A DNA stretch of 64,000 nt from an uncultured Verrucomicrobiota bacterium (GCA_937872095.1 CALMNW010000064.1:1-64000), one strand, 5' to 3'. Shown: positions 33,678-42,966, counted from the stretch's first letter. Notes: generated from the sequence alone by a model not told the origin. Numbers and translations are program-made.

Positions 33678-35981
33678 ATGAAATCTCTTTCCGACCAGCT
33701 GGACCTTCCGCCGTTCGCCGCGTTTTTCCTCCGCTGGAGCCGCCGGCTGGCGGCGGGCGTCGCCGTTCTGCTGGCCGCGCTGCTGGTGGTGGAACTGGCC
33801 GCCGCCCATTTCCTGCCGCGGCATCCCGCCCGTTTTCTGCGCGACGGCACGTCCAAAGGCCAGCCGGCCTGGATCGACAATCCGTTCTTCACCTATCGCT
33901 TCGCCATGGCGCGGGCGGCCCAACCGCCGCCGCCCGCCGTGGTGCCGAAAACGCCGGAGCCGGGCACGTTGCGCGTCTGCCTGCTGGGCGATTCTTCCGC
34001 GATGGGCTATCCCGATCCCTCCTTCGGAATCGGCCGCCAGCTGGAGCTCATGCTCCAGCACCGCTATCCCGACCATCCCGTCGAAGTGGTCCAGATGGCG
34101 CTCGCCGGCGGCAACAGCCACGTGCTGCGCGAGGTGGCCCGCGACCTGAAGCGGCTGCGACCGCAAGCCGTCGTCGTGATGACCGGCAACGAAGAAGTGG
34201 CCGGCCCCTACGGGCCCGCCTCCAGCCTCGGCCGCTTCCACCACAGCTCCCGCATCGCCCGCCTGCTCGTGCTGTTTTCGCGGACGCATTTGTCCCAGCT
34301 GTGCGCCGCCGCCCTCGAGCGCTTCTCCCCCGCGCGCGCCGATCTCCAGGCCTGGCGCAGCCTGGAGCCCATCACGCTCCAGGGCCGCATGTCTCCCGAC
34401 GATCCGCGCCTCCGCAGCGCCTACCGGTCGTTCCGCAAGAACCTCGCCGCGATCCTGCGGCAAGCCGCCGCGGCTTCGCCGGTGGTCGTCGTCTGCACCG
34501 TCCCCGTGAACCTGCGCGACTGCCCGCCGTTTTCCACCAGCTATCTGGAAGACGAAACCGGCGCCCAGGAAGTCCGCGAAAAAATGCGGGCGGCCGTCGC
34601 GGCCGAAACCGCCACCAACCGGACCGAGGCCTCGCGGCTCTACGCCGACGTCATCCGCCTCAATCCCAACCACGCCGAAGCGCTGTTCCGCGCCGCCCGG
34701 CTGGCCCTCGCGGCCAACCGCACCGCCGAAGCCGCCGCGCTCTTCTCCCGCGCGCGCGACGCCGACGCCCTCCGCCTGCGCGCCGATGCGCGCATCAATT
34801 CCCTGATCCGCGAATGCGCGGCGGAATCCGCGTCTTCGCTGCTCGACGCCGAAGCCCTTTTCGCCATCCGCTCGCCCCAGGGCATTCCCGGGCACGAACT
34901 GTTTCTCGACCACGTCCACTATACGTTCGCCGCCACCTACCTCCTGGCGTCGTCCATGCTCGACCGCCTGGAATTTCTCCGCGCCTTCGATCCGGAACCG
35001 ACCGGCGCCCTGCCCTCCGCCGAAACCCTCGCCGGCGAAACGCTGTTCGTCCCCTGGGGCCACGCCGCCCAGCTCGACGCCGTCATCGACCGCCAGTTCC
35101 GCCCCCCGTTCCGCCGCCAGATCGACAACGCCGAGACCCTGGCGCGCCTGACCGAGGAAAAACGCGCGGTGGACGCCCGCGTCGCCGCGATTTCGCAGGT
35201 CAACACCCGCGCCATCTTCGCGCGGCGGCAAGCCAGCCGGCCCGACGACGCCTGGCTGGCCGTCCAGACCGCCCACCAGCTGCTGGACGCCAACGCCCCG
35301 GCCCTCGCCGAAACCGCCGCGGCCGCCGCCCTCGACCGCTGGCCGCACCGCTTCGAAATCCGCGCCCTGCTGGCGCTCATCCGTTCGGTCGAAGGCCAGA
35401 ATCCCGAAGCCGGCATCGCCTTGCTGCGCGGCAAAGACGAGGACACCGGCTACTACGACGTCTCCCTGTCCATCCGCGTCGGCACCGAACTGCTGAAGAA
35501 AAAACAGGCGGCCGCGGCCCGGACGTGGCTCGAGTACGCCTTGCGCCGCGATCCCTGGAATTCCGAGGCGGCCATCGCGCTCGCGGACGCCTTCCACCAG
35601 CTCGAAGGCGGAACCGCGGCGGTCGGCATCCTCCAAAGCGCGATCGAGCGCAACCCCGACAATCCCCTCCTGTGGGAACACATCGCCTCCCACTATTGCC
35701 TGCTGGGCAACTGGGATTACGCCACCAAGTGCTTCCGCAAATCCGAAGAAATCGCCCCTTACCGCTACGAGCGCCTGCTGATCTGGGCCCAGGCCATGGT
35801 CCGCCTCCGGCAATACGCCCGCGCGCGGAATCCCATCCAAGGCTATCTCGCCGCCATGCCGGGCGATCCCGAAGGACTGGCGATTCTGGAAACCATCCAG
35901 CAGCATCTTCCCGCCCAGCCGGACGCGCCGGCCGAGCCCGACAAGAAGGAAGACGCTTCGCGCAGGTTCCCGTGGGAATAG
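33678..35981 (+). CDS. Membrane-anchored SGNH-hydrolase-like protein with TPR repeats
   Basis: The 767-residue protein has one N-terminal membrane helix (about 22-45). An SGNH/GDSL-like domain follows: block I CLLGDSSAMG, MALAGGNSH, TGNEEV in the block III position, and DHVHYT supplying the Asp-x-x-His of block V. TPR-like helices interrupt it (RLYADVIRLNPNHAEALFRAARLAL) and more TPRs fill the C-terminal third (NPDNPLLWEHIASHYCLLGNWDYA). The catalytic domain is probably extracytoplasmic. An esterase or acyltransferase role on surface glycans is plausible given the nearby glycosyltransferases. TTG 33669 is an alternative start. Confidence 0.75.
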   Translation: MKSLSDQLDLPPFAAFFLRWSRRLAAGVAVLLAALLVVELAAAHFLPRHPARFLRDGTSKGQPAWIDNPFFTYRFAMARAAQPPPPAVVPKTPEPGTLRVCLLGDSSAMGYPDPSFGIGRQLELMLQHRYPDHPVEVVQMALAGGNSHVLREVARDLKRLRPQAVVVMTGNEEVAGPYGPASSLGRFHHSSRIARLLVLFSRTHLSQLCAAALERFSPARADLQAWRSLEPITLQGRMSPDDPRLRSAYRSFRKNLAAILRQAAAASPVVVVCTVPVNLRDCPPFSTSYLEDETGAQEVREKMRAAVAAETATNRTEASRLYADVIRLNPNHAEALFRAARLALAANRTAEAAALFSRARDADALRLRADARINSLIRECAAESASSLLDAEALFAIRSPQGIPGHELFLDHVHYTFAATYLLASSMLDRLEFLRAFDPEPTGALPSAETLAGETLFVPWGHAAQLDAVIDRQFRPPFRRQIDNAETLARLTEEKRAVDARVAAISQVNTRAIFARRQASRPDDAWLAVQTAHQLLDANAPALAETAAAAALDRWPHRFEIRALLALIRSVEGQNPEAGIALLRGKDEDTGYYDVSLSIRVGTELLKKKQAAAARTWLEYALRRDPWNSEAAIALADAFHQLEGGTAAVGILQSAIERNPDNPLLWEHIASHYCLLGNWDYATKCFRKSEEIAPYRYERLLIWAQAMVRLRQYARARNPIQGYLAAMPGDPEGLAILETIQQHLPAQPDAPAEPDKKEDASRRFPWE

Positions 35982-36003
35982 CGCGCGGCCGCAGTGCCGG
36001 CGC

Positions 36004-36714
36004 TCAGGAATTCCCGCCGGCCGCGCGGCGGAAGCCCGTTTCCTTCGCCCGCCACATCACGTAGGCGGTCATCGCGTACGGCAGCAGGAACAGCATCCGC
36101 GCTTCCTCCGGCAATCCCGCGAGCTGCGCCAGCACCGTCGACCACCCCGCATCGAACAGTCCCGCGCGGTGGAACAGCCAGCCCAGGGCGCCCACCGTGC
36201 AGGCGCTCAGCCACAGCACCATCCCCAACCCCGCGGCGGCTTCTTTCCGCAGCGGCGCGTCGCCCAGCCCCCGCGCCGTTTCGCCCGCCAGCCGGGTCAA
36301 TCCCGCCAGCAGCGCGATCAGCGCGACGTAGTGCGCGGCCGCGTTGGCCGCGAAATAGATCCGCGCCGGCGCCAGCGGCCACCACGCCAGAAACGGACTC
36401 AGTCCGGCCGCCAGCAGCGCCAGCAGCGCAACGCGGCCGAGTTTCGTCCGCCAGGCCGGCGTCAGCGCCCCGCCCGCGCGCAGCAGCCAGAGCCCGCCCG
36501 CCAGCGGCACGAAACCGAGCGGCAGCAATCCCGGCGTCCAGCGCGTCAGCCACGTGTCGCCCAGCGCGGCCGCGTGCGCGGCCGCCAGCAGCGGCAGGCT
36601 CCAGAACAGGCACGAAAATCCCCGCGCGATCCGCAGCGCCTGCCCCGGCGAAAGTTTTGCCGCGGCTTCGGCGGCCGCCGGTTCCGGCGCGGCGCTGGAC
36701 GTTCCGGCCGTCAC
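36004..36714 (-). CDS. Unrecognised polytopic membrane protein
   Basis: GTG at 36714 overlaps the stop of the glycosyltransferase upstream (GTGA). The 236 residues form about six hydrophobic helices after an Ala-rich N-terminus. No family motif is visible. Co-transcription with two glycosyltransferases suggests a surface-polysaccharide role, by context only. The 583-residue track ORF is a shadow extension. Confidence 0.65.
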   Translation of the reverse strand: MTAGTSSAAPEPAAAEAAAKLSPGQALRIARGFSCLFWSLPLLAAAHAAALGDTWLTRWTPGLLPLGFVPLAGGLWLLRAGGALTPAWRTKLGRVALLALLAAGLSPFLAWWPLAPARIYFAANAAAHYVALIALLAGLTRLAGETARGLGDAPLRKEAAAGLGMVLWLSACTVGALGWLFHRAGLFDAGWSTVLAQLAGLPEEARMLFLLPYAMTAYVMWRAKETGFRRAAGGNS

Positions 36715-37820
36715 GTCCGGCGCCCTTCCAGCGCCGCCGCGATTTCCGCGCGCAGGCCTTCGAGAAAACGCGCTTCGCCGAACGTTTCCGCATGCGCGCG
36801 GATCGCCGCGGGATCCCAGTCCGTTTTCTCCGCGAGCGCGGTCGCCGCGAGCAGCGCGTCCGGCGTCTGCTCCTGGAAAAATACGCCCGTGCGTCCCGCC
36901 AGCACGGTTTCGAGCAGGCCGCCCTTGCCGAACGCCAGCACCGGCTTGCCGCACGCCTGCGCTTCCAGCGGCACGATTCCGAAATCCTCTTCCCCGGGAA
37001 ACACCAGGAACCGGCAGCGCCGGTACAGGTCGCGAACGCCTTCGTCCGGCACGCGCCCCAGGAATTCCACGTTGGGCGCCGCCAGCTTCTCCAGCGCCGC
37101 CCGCTCCGTGCCCACGCCCGCGATCTTCAGGGGATATCCCGACCGCGCGTACGCCCGCACCGCCAGATCCACCCGCTTGTAGGGCACCAGCGCCGACACC
37201 ACCAGATCGTAGCCGTCGTGCCCCCCGCGGCCATCGGGCGTGAAATACCGCGTCGCGACCGGCGGATACACCACGGACGCTTCGCGGCCGTAGTATTCCG
37301 CGATGCGCGCCTTCACGTGCCGGCTGATCGCCACGAACCGGTCCACCCGGTCGCTCGCCGCGCGGTCCCACTTCCGCAGGCGCGCCAGCGCCAGCTCCAG
37401 CGCCGCGCGCTTGAGCCGGTTCCGTCCGAAGTATTCCTCCTGCAGCGACCACGCGTAGCGCATCGGCGTGAAGCAATAGCACACGTGCTTCGCGCCCGGC
37501 GGCGGCACGATTCCCTTCGCCACGCAATGGCTCGTGCTCAGCACCAGATCCGTGCCGGCCGGCAGCCGGAACGCTTCCATCGCGCGCGGGAACAGCGGCA
37601 GGAACCACCGGTAGCGTTCGCGGAAGCCCGGCAGGCGCTGCAGGCCCGACACGTGCACCTTCCGGTTCCGGATCGCGTCCGACACCAGCTCCGGCCGGAA
37701 CAGCAGCGTGTAGAGTTCCGCCTGCGGATATTCCTTGCAGATCAGATCGAGGCACCGCTCGCCGCCGCGCATGCCGTTGAGCCAGTCGTGCGCCAGCGCC
37801 ACCTGGAGCGCGCGGCTCAT
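36711..37820 (-). CDS. GT4-family glycosyltransferase
   Basis: The 369-residue protein has a GT-B fold with the N-terminal ALAHDWLNGMRGGERCL and the C-terminal GT4 signature LVFPGEEDFGIVPLEAQACGKPVLAFGKGG, containing the E-x7-E nucleotide-sugar motif. It resembles mannosyltransferases of the WbaZ type; donor and acceptor are unknown. It overlaps the preceding glycosyltransferase gene by 4 bp. Confidence 0.87.
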   Translation of the reverse strand: MSRALQVALAHDWLNGMRGGERCLDLICKEYPQAELYTLLFRPELVSDAIRNRKVHVSGLQRLPGFRERYRWFLPLFPRAMEAFRLPAGTDLVLSTSHCVAKGIVPPPGAKHVCYCFTPMRYAWSLQEEYFGRNRLKRAALELALARLRKWDRAASDRVDRFVAISRHVKARIAEYYGREASVVYPPVATRYFTPDGRGGHDGYDLVVSALVPYKRVDLAVRAYARSGYPLKIAGVGTERAALEKLAAPNVEFLGRVPDEGVRDLYRRCRFLVFPGEEDFGIVPLEAQACGKPVLAFGKGGLLETVLAGRTGVFFQEQTPDALLAATALAEKTDWDPAAIRAHAETFGEARFLEGLRAEIAAALEGRRT

Positions 37821-38977
37821 GCCGATGCCTCCCCGTAGAGCCGCAGCATCGTCTCCGCCGCCGCGCGCCACGAAAACCGTTTGGCCTGTTCCAGGCCCGC
37901 TGCGCGCAGGCGCGCCGCTTCCGCCGGATCCGTCAACACGTCCTGCAGCGCCGCCGCCGCGCCGGCGACGTCGTCCGGCGCCACGATCCGCGCCGCCGCG
38001 CCCGCCACTTCCGGCAGGCTCGCCGCGTTCGAGCACACCACCGGCGTGCCGCACGCCATGGCTTCCAGCACCGGCAGGCCGAAGCCTTCGTAGCGCGACA
38101 GCAGCGCCAGCGCGTCCGCGTCCTGGTAGACCCGCACCAATTGCGCGTCGTCCAGATAGCCCGCCCATTCCACGCGGTCCGCCACGCCCAGCCGCCGCGC
38201 CGTTTCGCCCGCTTCCGGATACCGCGCGTCCGGCGAGCCCACGATCCGCAGCCGCGCCGCGACGCCCCCTTCGCGCACCAGCCGCGCGAAAACCTCCACC
38301 AGCCCCGGCAGATTCTTGTACGGATCGCTCCGCCCCACGTAGAGCACCGTCTTCGGCCCGCCCCGCGCCGACGGCTTTTCGCCGCCGGGCCCGTAGCGCC
38401 CGTCCACGCCGTCCGGCGCCACCGCGATGCGCGCCTCGGGCACCCCCAGCCAGCTCACGATGTCGCGCTTCGCCGATTCGCTCCCCGTCGCCACCGCGTC
38501 CGCCCGCCGCGCGATCTCGTGCATCAGCCCCCGGTAGACGGGAAAGAACCGCGTCTTCAGCGCTTTCGGCGTGAACTCCGGATGCACCAGCGGGATCAGG
38601 TCGTGGACGTTGCAGATGCACCGGATCGCGTGCGGCTTCCGCCGCGGAAACGCCGGCAACGGCACCATGAAATTCGTCGAGTGGTAGACGGCGACGTCCC
38701 GTTCCCGCAGCAGGCGCGCCGCGGCGAACTGCCCCCGCAGCGAAAACGGGCCGTACGGCAGTTCCGCGAACTCGAAATTCGCTTTTCCCGCCAGCCCCGC
38801 TTCCCGTTCCACGAACGCCCGCCGTTCCCCGTCCCGCACCAGCACCAGATAGCGGAACGCCCCGCCGATTTCCCCCAGTTGCTTCAGCAGTTCCAGCGTG
38901 TAGCGGCCGATTCCGCTCAGCTCGCGGAATACCCACCGGGCATCCACCGCAACCCGCTTTTCCTGAACCGGATTCAT
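37817..38977 (-). CDS. GT4-family glycosyltransferase
   Basis: The 386-residue protein has VDARWVFRELSGIGRYTLELL at the N-terminus, VLYVGRSDPYKNL at the start of the second Rossmann domain, and ALLSRYEGFGLPVLEAMACGTPVVCS, the GT4 E-x7-E motif. The ATG at 38977 gives the normal N-terminus; the 58 extra residues in the track ORF translate a palindrome region. It heads a three-gene operon, and two palindromes lie 20 bp upstream of its start. Confidence 0.87.
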   Translation of the reverse strand: MNPVQEKRVAVDARWVFRELSGIGRYTLELLKQLGEIGGAFRYLVLVRDGERRAFVEREAGLAGKANFEFAELPYGPFSLRGQFAAARLLRERDVAVYHSTNFMVPLPAFPRRKPHAIRCICNVHDLIPLVHPEFTPKALKTRFFPVYRGLMHEIARRADAVATGSESAKRDIVSWLGVPEARIAVAPDGVDGRYGPGGEKPSARGGPKTVLYVGRSDPYKNLPGLVEVFARLVREGGVAARLRIVGSPDARYPEAGETARRLGVADRVEWAGYLDDAQLVRVYQDADALALLSRYEGFGLPVLEAMACGTPVVCSNAASLPEVAGAAARIVAPDDVAGAAAALQDVLTDPAEAARLRAAGLEQAKRFSWRAAAETMLRLYGEASA

Positions 38978-38996
38978 TTCGCGCAGTGTATCCGGT

Positions 38997-39037
38997 TTTT
39001 CCACGCTGTGGAAAATATTTTTCCACGCCGTGGAAAA
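38997..39037. promoter_or_regulatory. Tandem pair of TTTTCCAC-N3-GTGGAAAA palindromes
   Basis: Two perfect 8-3-8 palindromes at 38997-39015 and 39019-39037, separated by TAT, with centres 22 bp apart (about two helical turns). The pair lies between the divergent glycosyltransferase operon and the ClC gene. The same arrangement recurs at 41471-41511. It is probably a cooperative operator; as RNA it would give two 8-bp hairpins. Confidence 0.75.
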
Positions 39038-39133
39038 CCGTCCCGGCCGTCGATCCGGCCGGCGGGGCGGCGCGAACCGCCACCGCCGTCCCGCTTCCGC
39101 GCCGGACGGATCCCGGGCCGCCGGATTTGGATA

Positions 39134-39161
39134 TTGTTTTTGCGCCCGCACCTCCTATCCT
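39134..39161 (+). promoter_or_regulatory. Promoter of the ClC gene
   Basis: TTGTTT, 16 bp, TATCCT. The -10 ends 8 nt before the ATG; no Shine-Dalgarno is present. Confidence 0.55.
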
Positions 39162-39169
39162 TGTTTTCC

Positions 39170-41269
39170 ATGTCCTCGTTCGCCGAAAGCTGGAAAGCCC
39201 GACATCTCCGCCTGGTCGCCCTCGCGCGCTTGGCGCGCGGCGTGTTCCGGTCGTGGGTGGAGCGGGCGCGCGGCGGCGAATACGTGTTCCTGCTGTTCAC
39301 GGCCGCCGTCATCGGATTGTTGGGCGGCCTCAGCGCCATCGCCTTCAACGCGGCCATCCATCTGTTCCAGAGCGGCTTCTGGAACCTCGTCGAACCCGGC
39401 CTGGCCGACCTCCGCGCCATCGCCGCCTGGAAGATCGCGCTGGTTCCCGCCGTCGGCGGGCTGATCGTCGGCCTCATCACCACCTTCCTGGTTTCCGAGG
39501 CCAAGGGCCACGGCGTGCCCCAGGTCATCAAGGCCGTCGCCTTGGCCGGCGGCAAGATCCGCGGGCGCGTCGCCCTCGCGAAGATGCTGGCGTCGGCCAT
39601 CACCATCGGCAGCGGCGGTTCCGCCGGCCGCGAAGGGCCCGTCATCCAGATCGGCGCCGCGATCGGCTCGCGCATCGGCCAGGCCATGGGCATGTCGAAG
39701 CGCCGCCTGCGCACGCTCGTCGCCTGCGGCGCGGCCGCCGGCATCGCCGGCACCTTCAACGCGCCGGTCGCGGGCGCGCTGTTTTCCGTCGAAGTCATCC
39801 TCGGCGAATTCGGCGCGGCCCAGTTCAGCCCCATCGTCGTTTCGTCGGTCGTCGCCACCGTGGTGGCGCGCGCCTGGCGGGGCGACGCTCCGGTGTTCTC
39901 CCCGCCGCCCTGCGCGTTCGCCAGCGCGTGGGAACTCATTCCCTACGTCCTGCTCGGGCTGCTCTGCGGCCTCGTTTCCGTCGCCTACATCCGCTCCATC
40001 AGCTTCGCGGAGGGCCTGTTCGACCGCCACGTCCGCCTGCCGCGCTGGCTCCGGCCCGCGTTCGGCGGCCTCTTGCTCGGGCTCCTGGCCCTCGCCCTGC
40101 CCCAGGTGATGGGCGACGGCCGGCCGCTGTCCAACTCCGCCTTCGCGGGCGCCCTGCCCGCCTTGCTGCTGATCGCGCTGGCCTTCGCCAAGATGCTGGC
40201 CACCGGGCTTACCCTCGGCAGCGGCGGGTCCGGCGGCGTCTTCTCGCCGGCCCTGACCATCGGCGCGCTGCTCGGCGCCGGCGTGGGCACGCTGGCCGCG
40301 CCCCTGCTCGGCTCGCATTTCGGGGGCATCGCCGCCTACTCCGTCGTGGGCATGGGCGGCCTCATCGCCGGCGCCATGCTCGCGCCCATCACCGCCATCC
40401 TGATGATCTTCGAGATCACCTCCAACTACGCCATCATCCTGCCCGTCATGATCGCCTGCATCCTCAGCACGGTGCTCACGGCGCGGCTCACCGGCAACCT
40501 CTCCATCTACACCTTCAAGCTCGCCCGCGACGGCATCCGCCTCTTCCGCGGCGGCTCGCCCGACCTGCTCCAGGCCCATCCCGCCCGCGACCACATGCGT
40601 CCGGCCGTCGAAACCATCCGCCCCGACGAATCCGCCGACGCCCTCATGAAGCGCTTCCTCGCGGCCGACGTCTCCCAGTTCTACGTCGTCGACGCCGCCA
40701 CCGACGCCTTTCTCGGCGCCATCGCCCTGGCCGACGCCCGCCGCGTCCTGCTCTCCCCGCCCGGCCTCGCGAGCATCCTGCTCGCCGAAGACGTCATGCG
40801 CAAAAACGTGCCCTGCGTCCTGCCGGACGAAACGCTCAGCGCCACCCTCGCCAAGTTCGCCGCCGCCGGCCTGCAGGAATTGCCCGTCGTCCGTTCCGTC
40901 GAAGACCGGCGCATCCTCGGCACCCTGGCCCATGCCGACGTCCTGTCCGTCTACCAGGACGAGCTGCTGAAGGCCGACGCCCCCCAGGCCCTTTCCGGCG
41001 GCCTCGCCAACCTTTCGCGCCACCCCATCGAAATCGCCCCCGGCTTCGACCTCGTCGAATGGGAACCCCCGGCCTCCTTCCACGGCCAGACCCTCGCCCA
41101 GGTCCGCCTGCCCGATACCTGCCGCGTCCGCGTTCTGCTCATCAAGCGCCGCACCGCCGAAGACAAGATCGTCACCCGCCTGCCCCAGGCCCAGACCGTC
41201 ATCGCCCCCCAAGACGTCCTCGTCCTTCTCGGCACCCACGACGACATCGCCCATACCGCCGCCCTTTGA
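39170..41269 (+). CDS. ClC-type chloride channel/transporter with CBS and TrkA-C domains
   Basis: The 699-residue protein has the ClC membrane domain (about 40-450) with GSGGSAGREGP, which includes the gating glutamate, and the second-half GSGGSGGVFSPAL. Two CBS domains follow (about 465-590; MRPAVETIRPDESADAL and MRKNVPCVLPDETLSAT). A C-terminal TrkA-C/RCK-C-like domain (about 610-699; FHGQTLAQVRLPDTCRVRVLLI) ends it. The nucleotide-binding tails suggest ligand control. The GREGP glutamate is compatible with either a proton antiporter or a channel. The 1042-residue track ORF is a false upstream extension. Confidence 0.9.
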   Translation: MSSFAESWKARHLRLVALARLARGVFRSWVERARGGEYVFLLFTAAVIGLLGGLSAIAFNAAIHLFQSGFWNLVEPGLADLRAIAAWKIALVPAVGGLIVGLITTFLVSEAKGHGVPQVIKAVALAGGKIRGRVALAKMLASAITIGSGGSAGREGPVIQIGAAIGSRIGQAMGMSKRRLRTLVACGAAAGIAGTFNAPVAGALFSVEVILGEFGAAQFSPIVVSSVVATVVARAWRGDAPVFSPPPCAFASAWELIPYVLLGLLCGLVSVAYIRSISFAEGLFDRHVRLPRWLRPAFGGLLLGLLALALPQVMGDGRPLSNSAFAGALPALLLIALAFAKMLATGLTLGSGGSGGVFSPALTIGALLGAGVGTLAAPLLGSHFGGIAAYSVVGMGGLIAGAMLAPITAILMIFEITSNYAIILPVMIACILSTVLTARLTGNLSIYTFKLARDGIRLFRGGSPDLLQAHPARDHMRPAVETIRPDESADALMKRFLAADVSQFYVVDAATDAFLGAIALADARRVLLSPPGLASILLAEDVMRKNVPCVLPDETLSATLAKFAAAGLQELPVVRSVEDRRILGTLAHADVLSVYQDELLKADAPQALSGGLANLSRHPIEIAPGFDLVEWEPPASFHGQTLAQVRLPDTCRVRVLLIKRRTAEDKIVTRLPQAQTVIAPQDVLVLLGTHDDIAHTAAL

Positions 41270-41343
41270 GCCTCCCGGCGATCGCCGCGCCGGCGGCGGC
41301 CGCAGATTCCCCGGCTCAAACGTCTCACCCCCCGATTGGGTAC

Positions 41344-41357
41344 TGTTTTATAAAACA
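41344..41357. other. AT-rich perfect palindrome TGTTTTATAAAACA
   Basis: A 14-bp perfect palindrome 75 bp after the ClC stop and about 185 bp before the aminohydrolase gene. It could be an operator or the core of a weak terminator. The rest of 41270-41439 shows no gene. Confidence 0.4.
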
Positions 41358-41439
41358 ATCTCCGGTTTATTCCACGGAACACGCCAGCTGGCTGCAGGTT
41401 CCGGGCGCTGCCGCCGGACGCCGCCCGCCCCACAAAACG

Positions 41440-41511
41440 TTTTCCACGATGTGGAAAAAGTGCTAAAAACTTTTCCACGGTGTGGAAAATATTTTTCCAC
41501 GGCGTGGAAAA
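41440..41511. promoter_or_regulatory. Three TTTTCCAC-N3-GTGGAAAA palindromes
   Basis: Perfect copies at 41440-41458 (spacer GAT), 41471-41489 (GGT) and 41493-41511 (GGC). The last two are joined by TAT with centres 22 bp apart, exactly as at 38997-39037. The array ends 18 bp before the aminohydrolase ATG, with the Shine-Dalgarno GGAGG between. Confidence 0.75.
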
Positions 41512-41529
41512 ACCGACCCGGAGGCCCCC

Positions 41530-42846
41530 ATGACCGCTCTGCTGATCAAAAACGCCCTGGTCGTCACCCTCGACGACGCCGGCACCATTCTTCCCAAAGG
41601 CGAAATCCTCGTCGAAGGCTCGAAAATCGCGGCCGTCGGCCCCTCCGTGAAAGTCCCGGCCGGCGCGCAGATCGTCGACGCCGAAGGGCGGGTCGTCGTG
41701 CCCGGCCTGATCAACGCCCACCACCACCTCTATTCCTCTTTCGCCCGCGGCTTCGCCCCGCCCGGCGAGCCCGCCCGCAATTTCGTCGAGATCCTCGAGC
41801 GCATGTGGTGGAAGCTCGACCTCGCCCTCGACCCCGAGGCCGTCCGCTACTCTTCCTACGTCGCCCTGCTCGAAGCCATCCATACCGGCTGCACCACCAT
41901 CATCGACCACCACGCCTCCCCGTCCTGCACCGACGGCTCGCTCGATATCATGGAGGAAACCTTCCGCCAGGCCGGCCTCTCCGGCTGCCTCTGCTACGAA
42001 ACCTCCGACCGCAACGTGCCCGCCGACGGCGTCGCCGAGAACACCCGCTTCATCAAGAAGACCCAGGCCGCCGGCGACGGCCAGGTCACCGCGCTCTTCG
42101 GCCTCCACGCGCAGATGACCCTCTCCGACGCCACCCTCGAAGCCACGGCCCGCGTCTGCACCGAAACCAAGGCCGGCGTCCACATCCACGTGGCCGAAGA
42201 TCTCTCCGACGAAACCGACTGCATCGCCAAGCACGGCTCGCGCATCATCCAGCGCCTGCACCAGTTCGGCCTGACCGGGAAGAAATCCCTCTTCATCCAC
42301 GGCATCCACCTCGATGAATCCGAAATGGATCTCGTCGCCGAAACCGGCACCATGATGGTCCACAATCCGGAATCCAACATGAACAACGCCGTCGGCACCC
42401 AGAAGATGCTGACGCTGCTGAAGAAGGGCGTCCTGCTCGGCCTCGGCACCGACGGCATGACGTCGCACATGATTTCCGCCGCCCGCGTCGCCCACCTGCT
42501 CCAGCGCGCGACCCTCGCCGATCCGCGCGTGGCCTTCGTGGAAGCCTGCGACATGCTGCTCAACAAGAACGCGCAGATCTGCGCCCGCTGCTTCCCCGAA
42601 AAGCGCGGCCAGCTCGTTCCCGGCCAGCTCGCCGACGTCGCCATCTTCGACTACGTCCCCACCACGCCCCTCGAGCCCGGCCGCTACCTCGGCCACCTGC
42701 TCTACGGCCTCAACTACGCCCGCGTCCACACCACCATCGCCCGCGGCCAGGTCCTCATGCGCGATTCCAAGATCCTGACCCTCGACGAACAGGCCATCTG
42801 CGCCAAGGCCCGCGAAGCCGCGCAAGGGGTCTGGAAAAGGTTCTAG
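41530..42846 (+). CDS. ssnA: SsnA-like metal-dependent aminohydrolase
   Basis: The 438-residue amidohydrolase-superfamily protein has PGLINAHHHLYSSFARG (metal-binding HxH), GVHIHVAEDLSDETDCI, and LGTDGMTSHMISA (the metal-binding Asp). The overall sequence resembles the SsnA group of putative chlorohydrolases/aminohydrolases associated with selenium-dependent purine catabolism, but no such partners are visible here. A generic guanine/atrazine-type deaminase is the alternative. GGAGG precedes ATG 41530. The palindrome array directly upstream may control it. Confidence 0.75.
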   Translation: MTALLIKNALVVTLDDAGTILPKGEILVEGSKIAAVGPSVKVPAGAQIVDAEGRVVVPGLINAHHHLYSSFARGFAPPGEPARNFVEILERMWWKLDLALDPEAVRYSSYVALLEAIHTGCTTIIDHHASPSCTDGSLDIMEETFRQAGLSGCLCYETSDRNVPADGVAENTRFIKKTQAAGDGQVTALFGLHAQMTLSDATLEATARVCTETKAGVHIHVAEDLSDETDCIAKHGSRIIQRLHQFGLTGKKSLFIHGIHLDESEMDLVAETGTMMVHNPESNMNNAVGTQKMLTLLKKGVLLGLGTDGMTSHMISAARVAHLLQRATLADPRVAFVEACDMLLNKNAQICARCFPEKRGQLVPGQLADVAIFDYVPTTPLEPGRYLGHLLYGLNYARVHTTIARGQVLMRDSKILTLDEQAICAKAREAAQGVWKRF

Positions 42847-42962
42847 CCAGAGGTCAGAAGTCAGCGGTCAGAGGCCAGAACAACCCATGTTGGATATTGA
42901 ATATTGGACATTGAATATTGAAAGCCTTCCCTGAACTCCGCCCTCTGAACTCTGCACTCTAA
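42847..42962 (+). repeat. Three short-word repeat arrays before mvaS
   Basis: GGTCAGA-type words (42847-42878), ATATTG words (42890-42922, e.g. GGATATTGAATATTGGAC) and GAACTC words (42931-42960) follow one another with near 9-10 bp periodicity. They fill the gap between ssnA and mvaS. Similar word-like repeats are known to be dispersed in intergenic regions of some environmental bacteria. Confidence 0.7.
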
Positions 42963-42966
42963 AGCT

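Noticed and set aside
30193-33681. 1162-residue plus-strand ORF
   Set aside because: Antisense shadow of the coiled-coil and GGDEF genes; Arg/Leu-rich composition typical of GC-rich opposite frames.
42847-42962. CRISPR array
   Set aside because: Repeats are 6-10 bp words without uniform spacers, and no cas genes are present.
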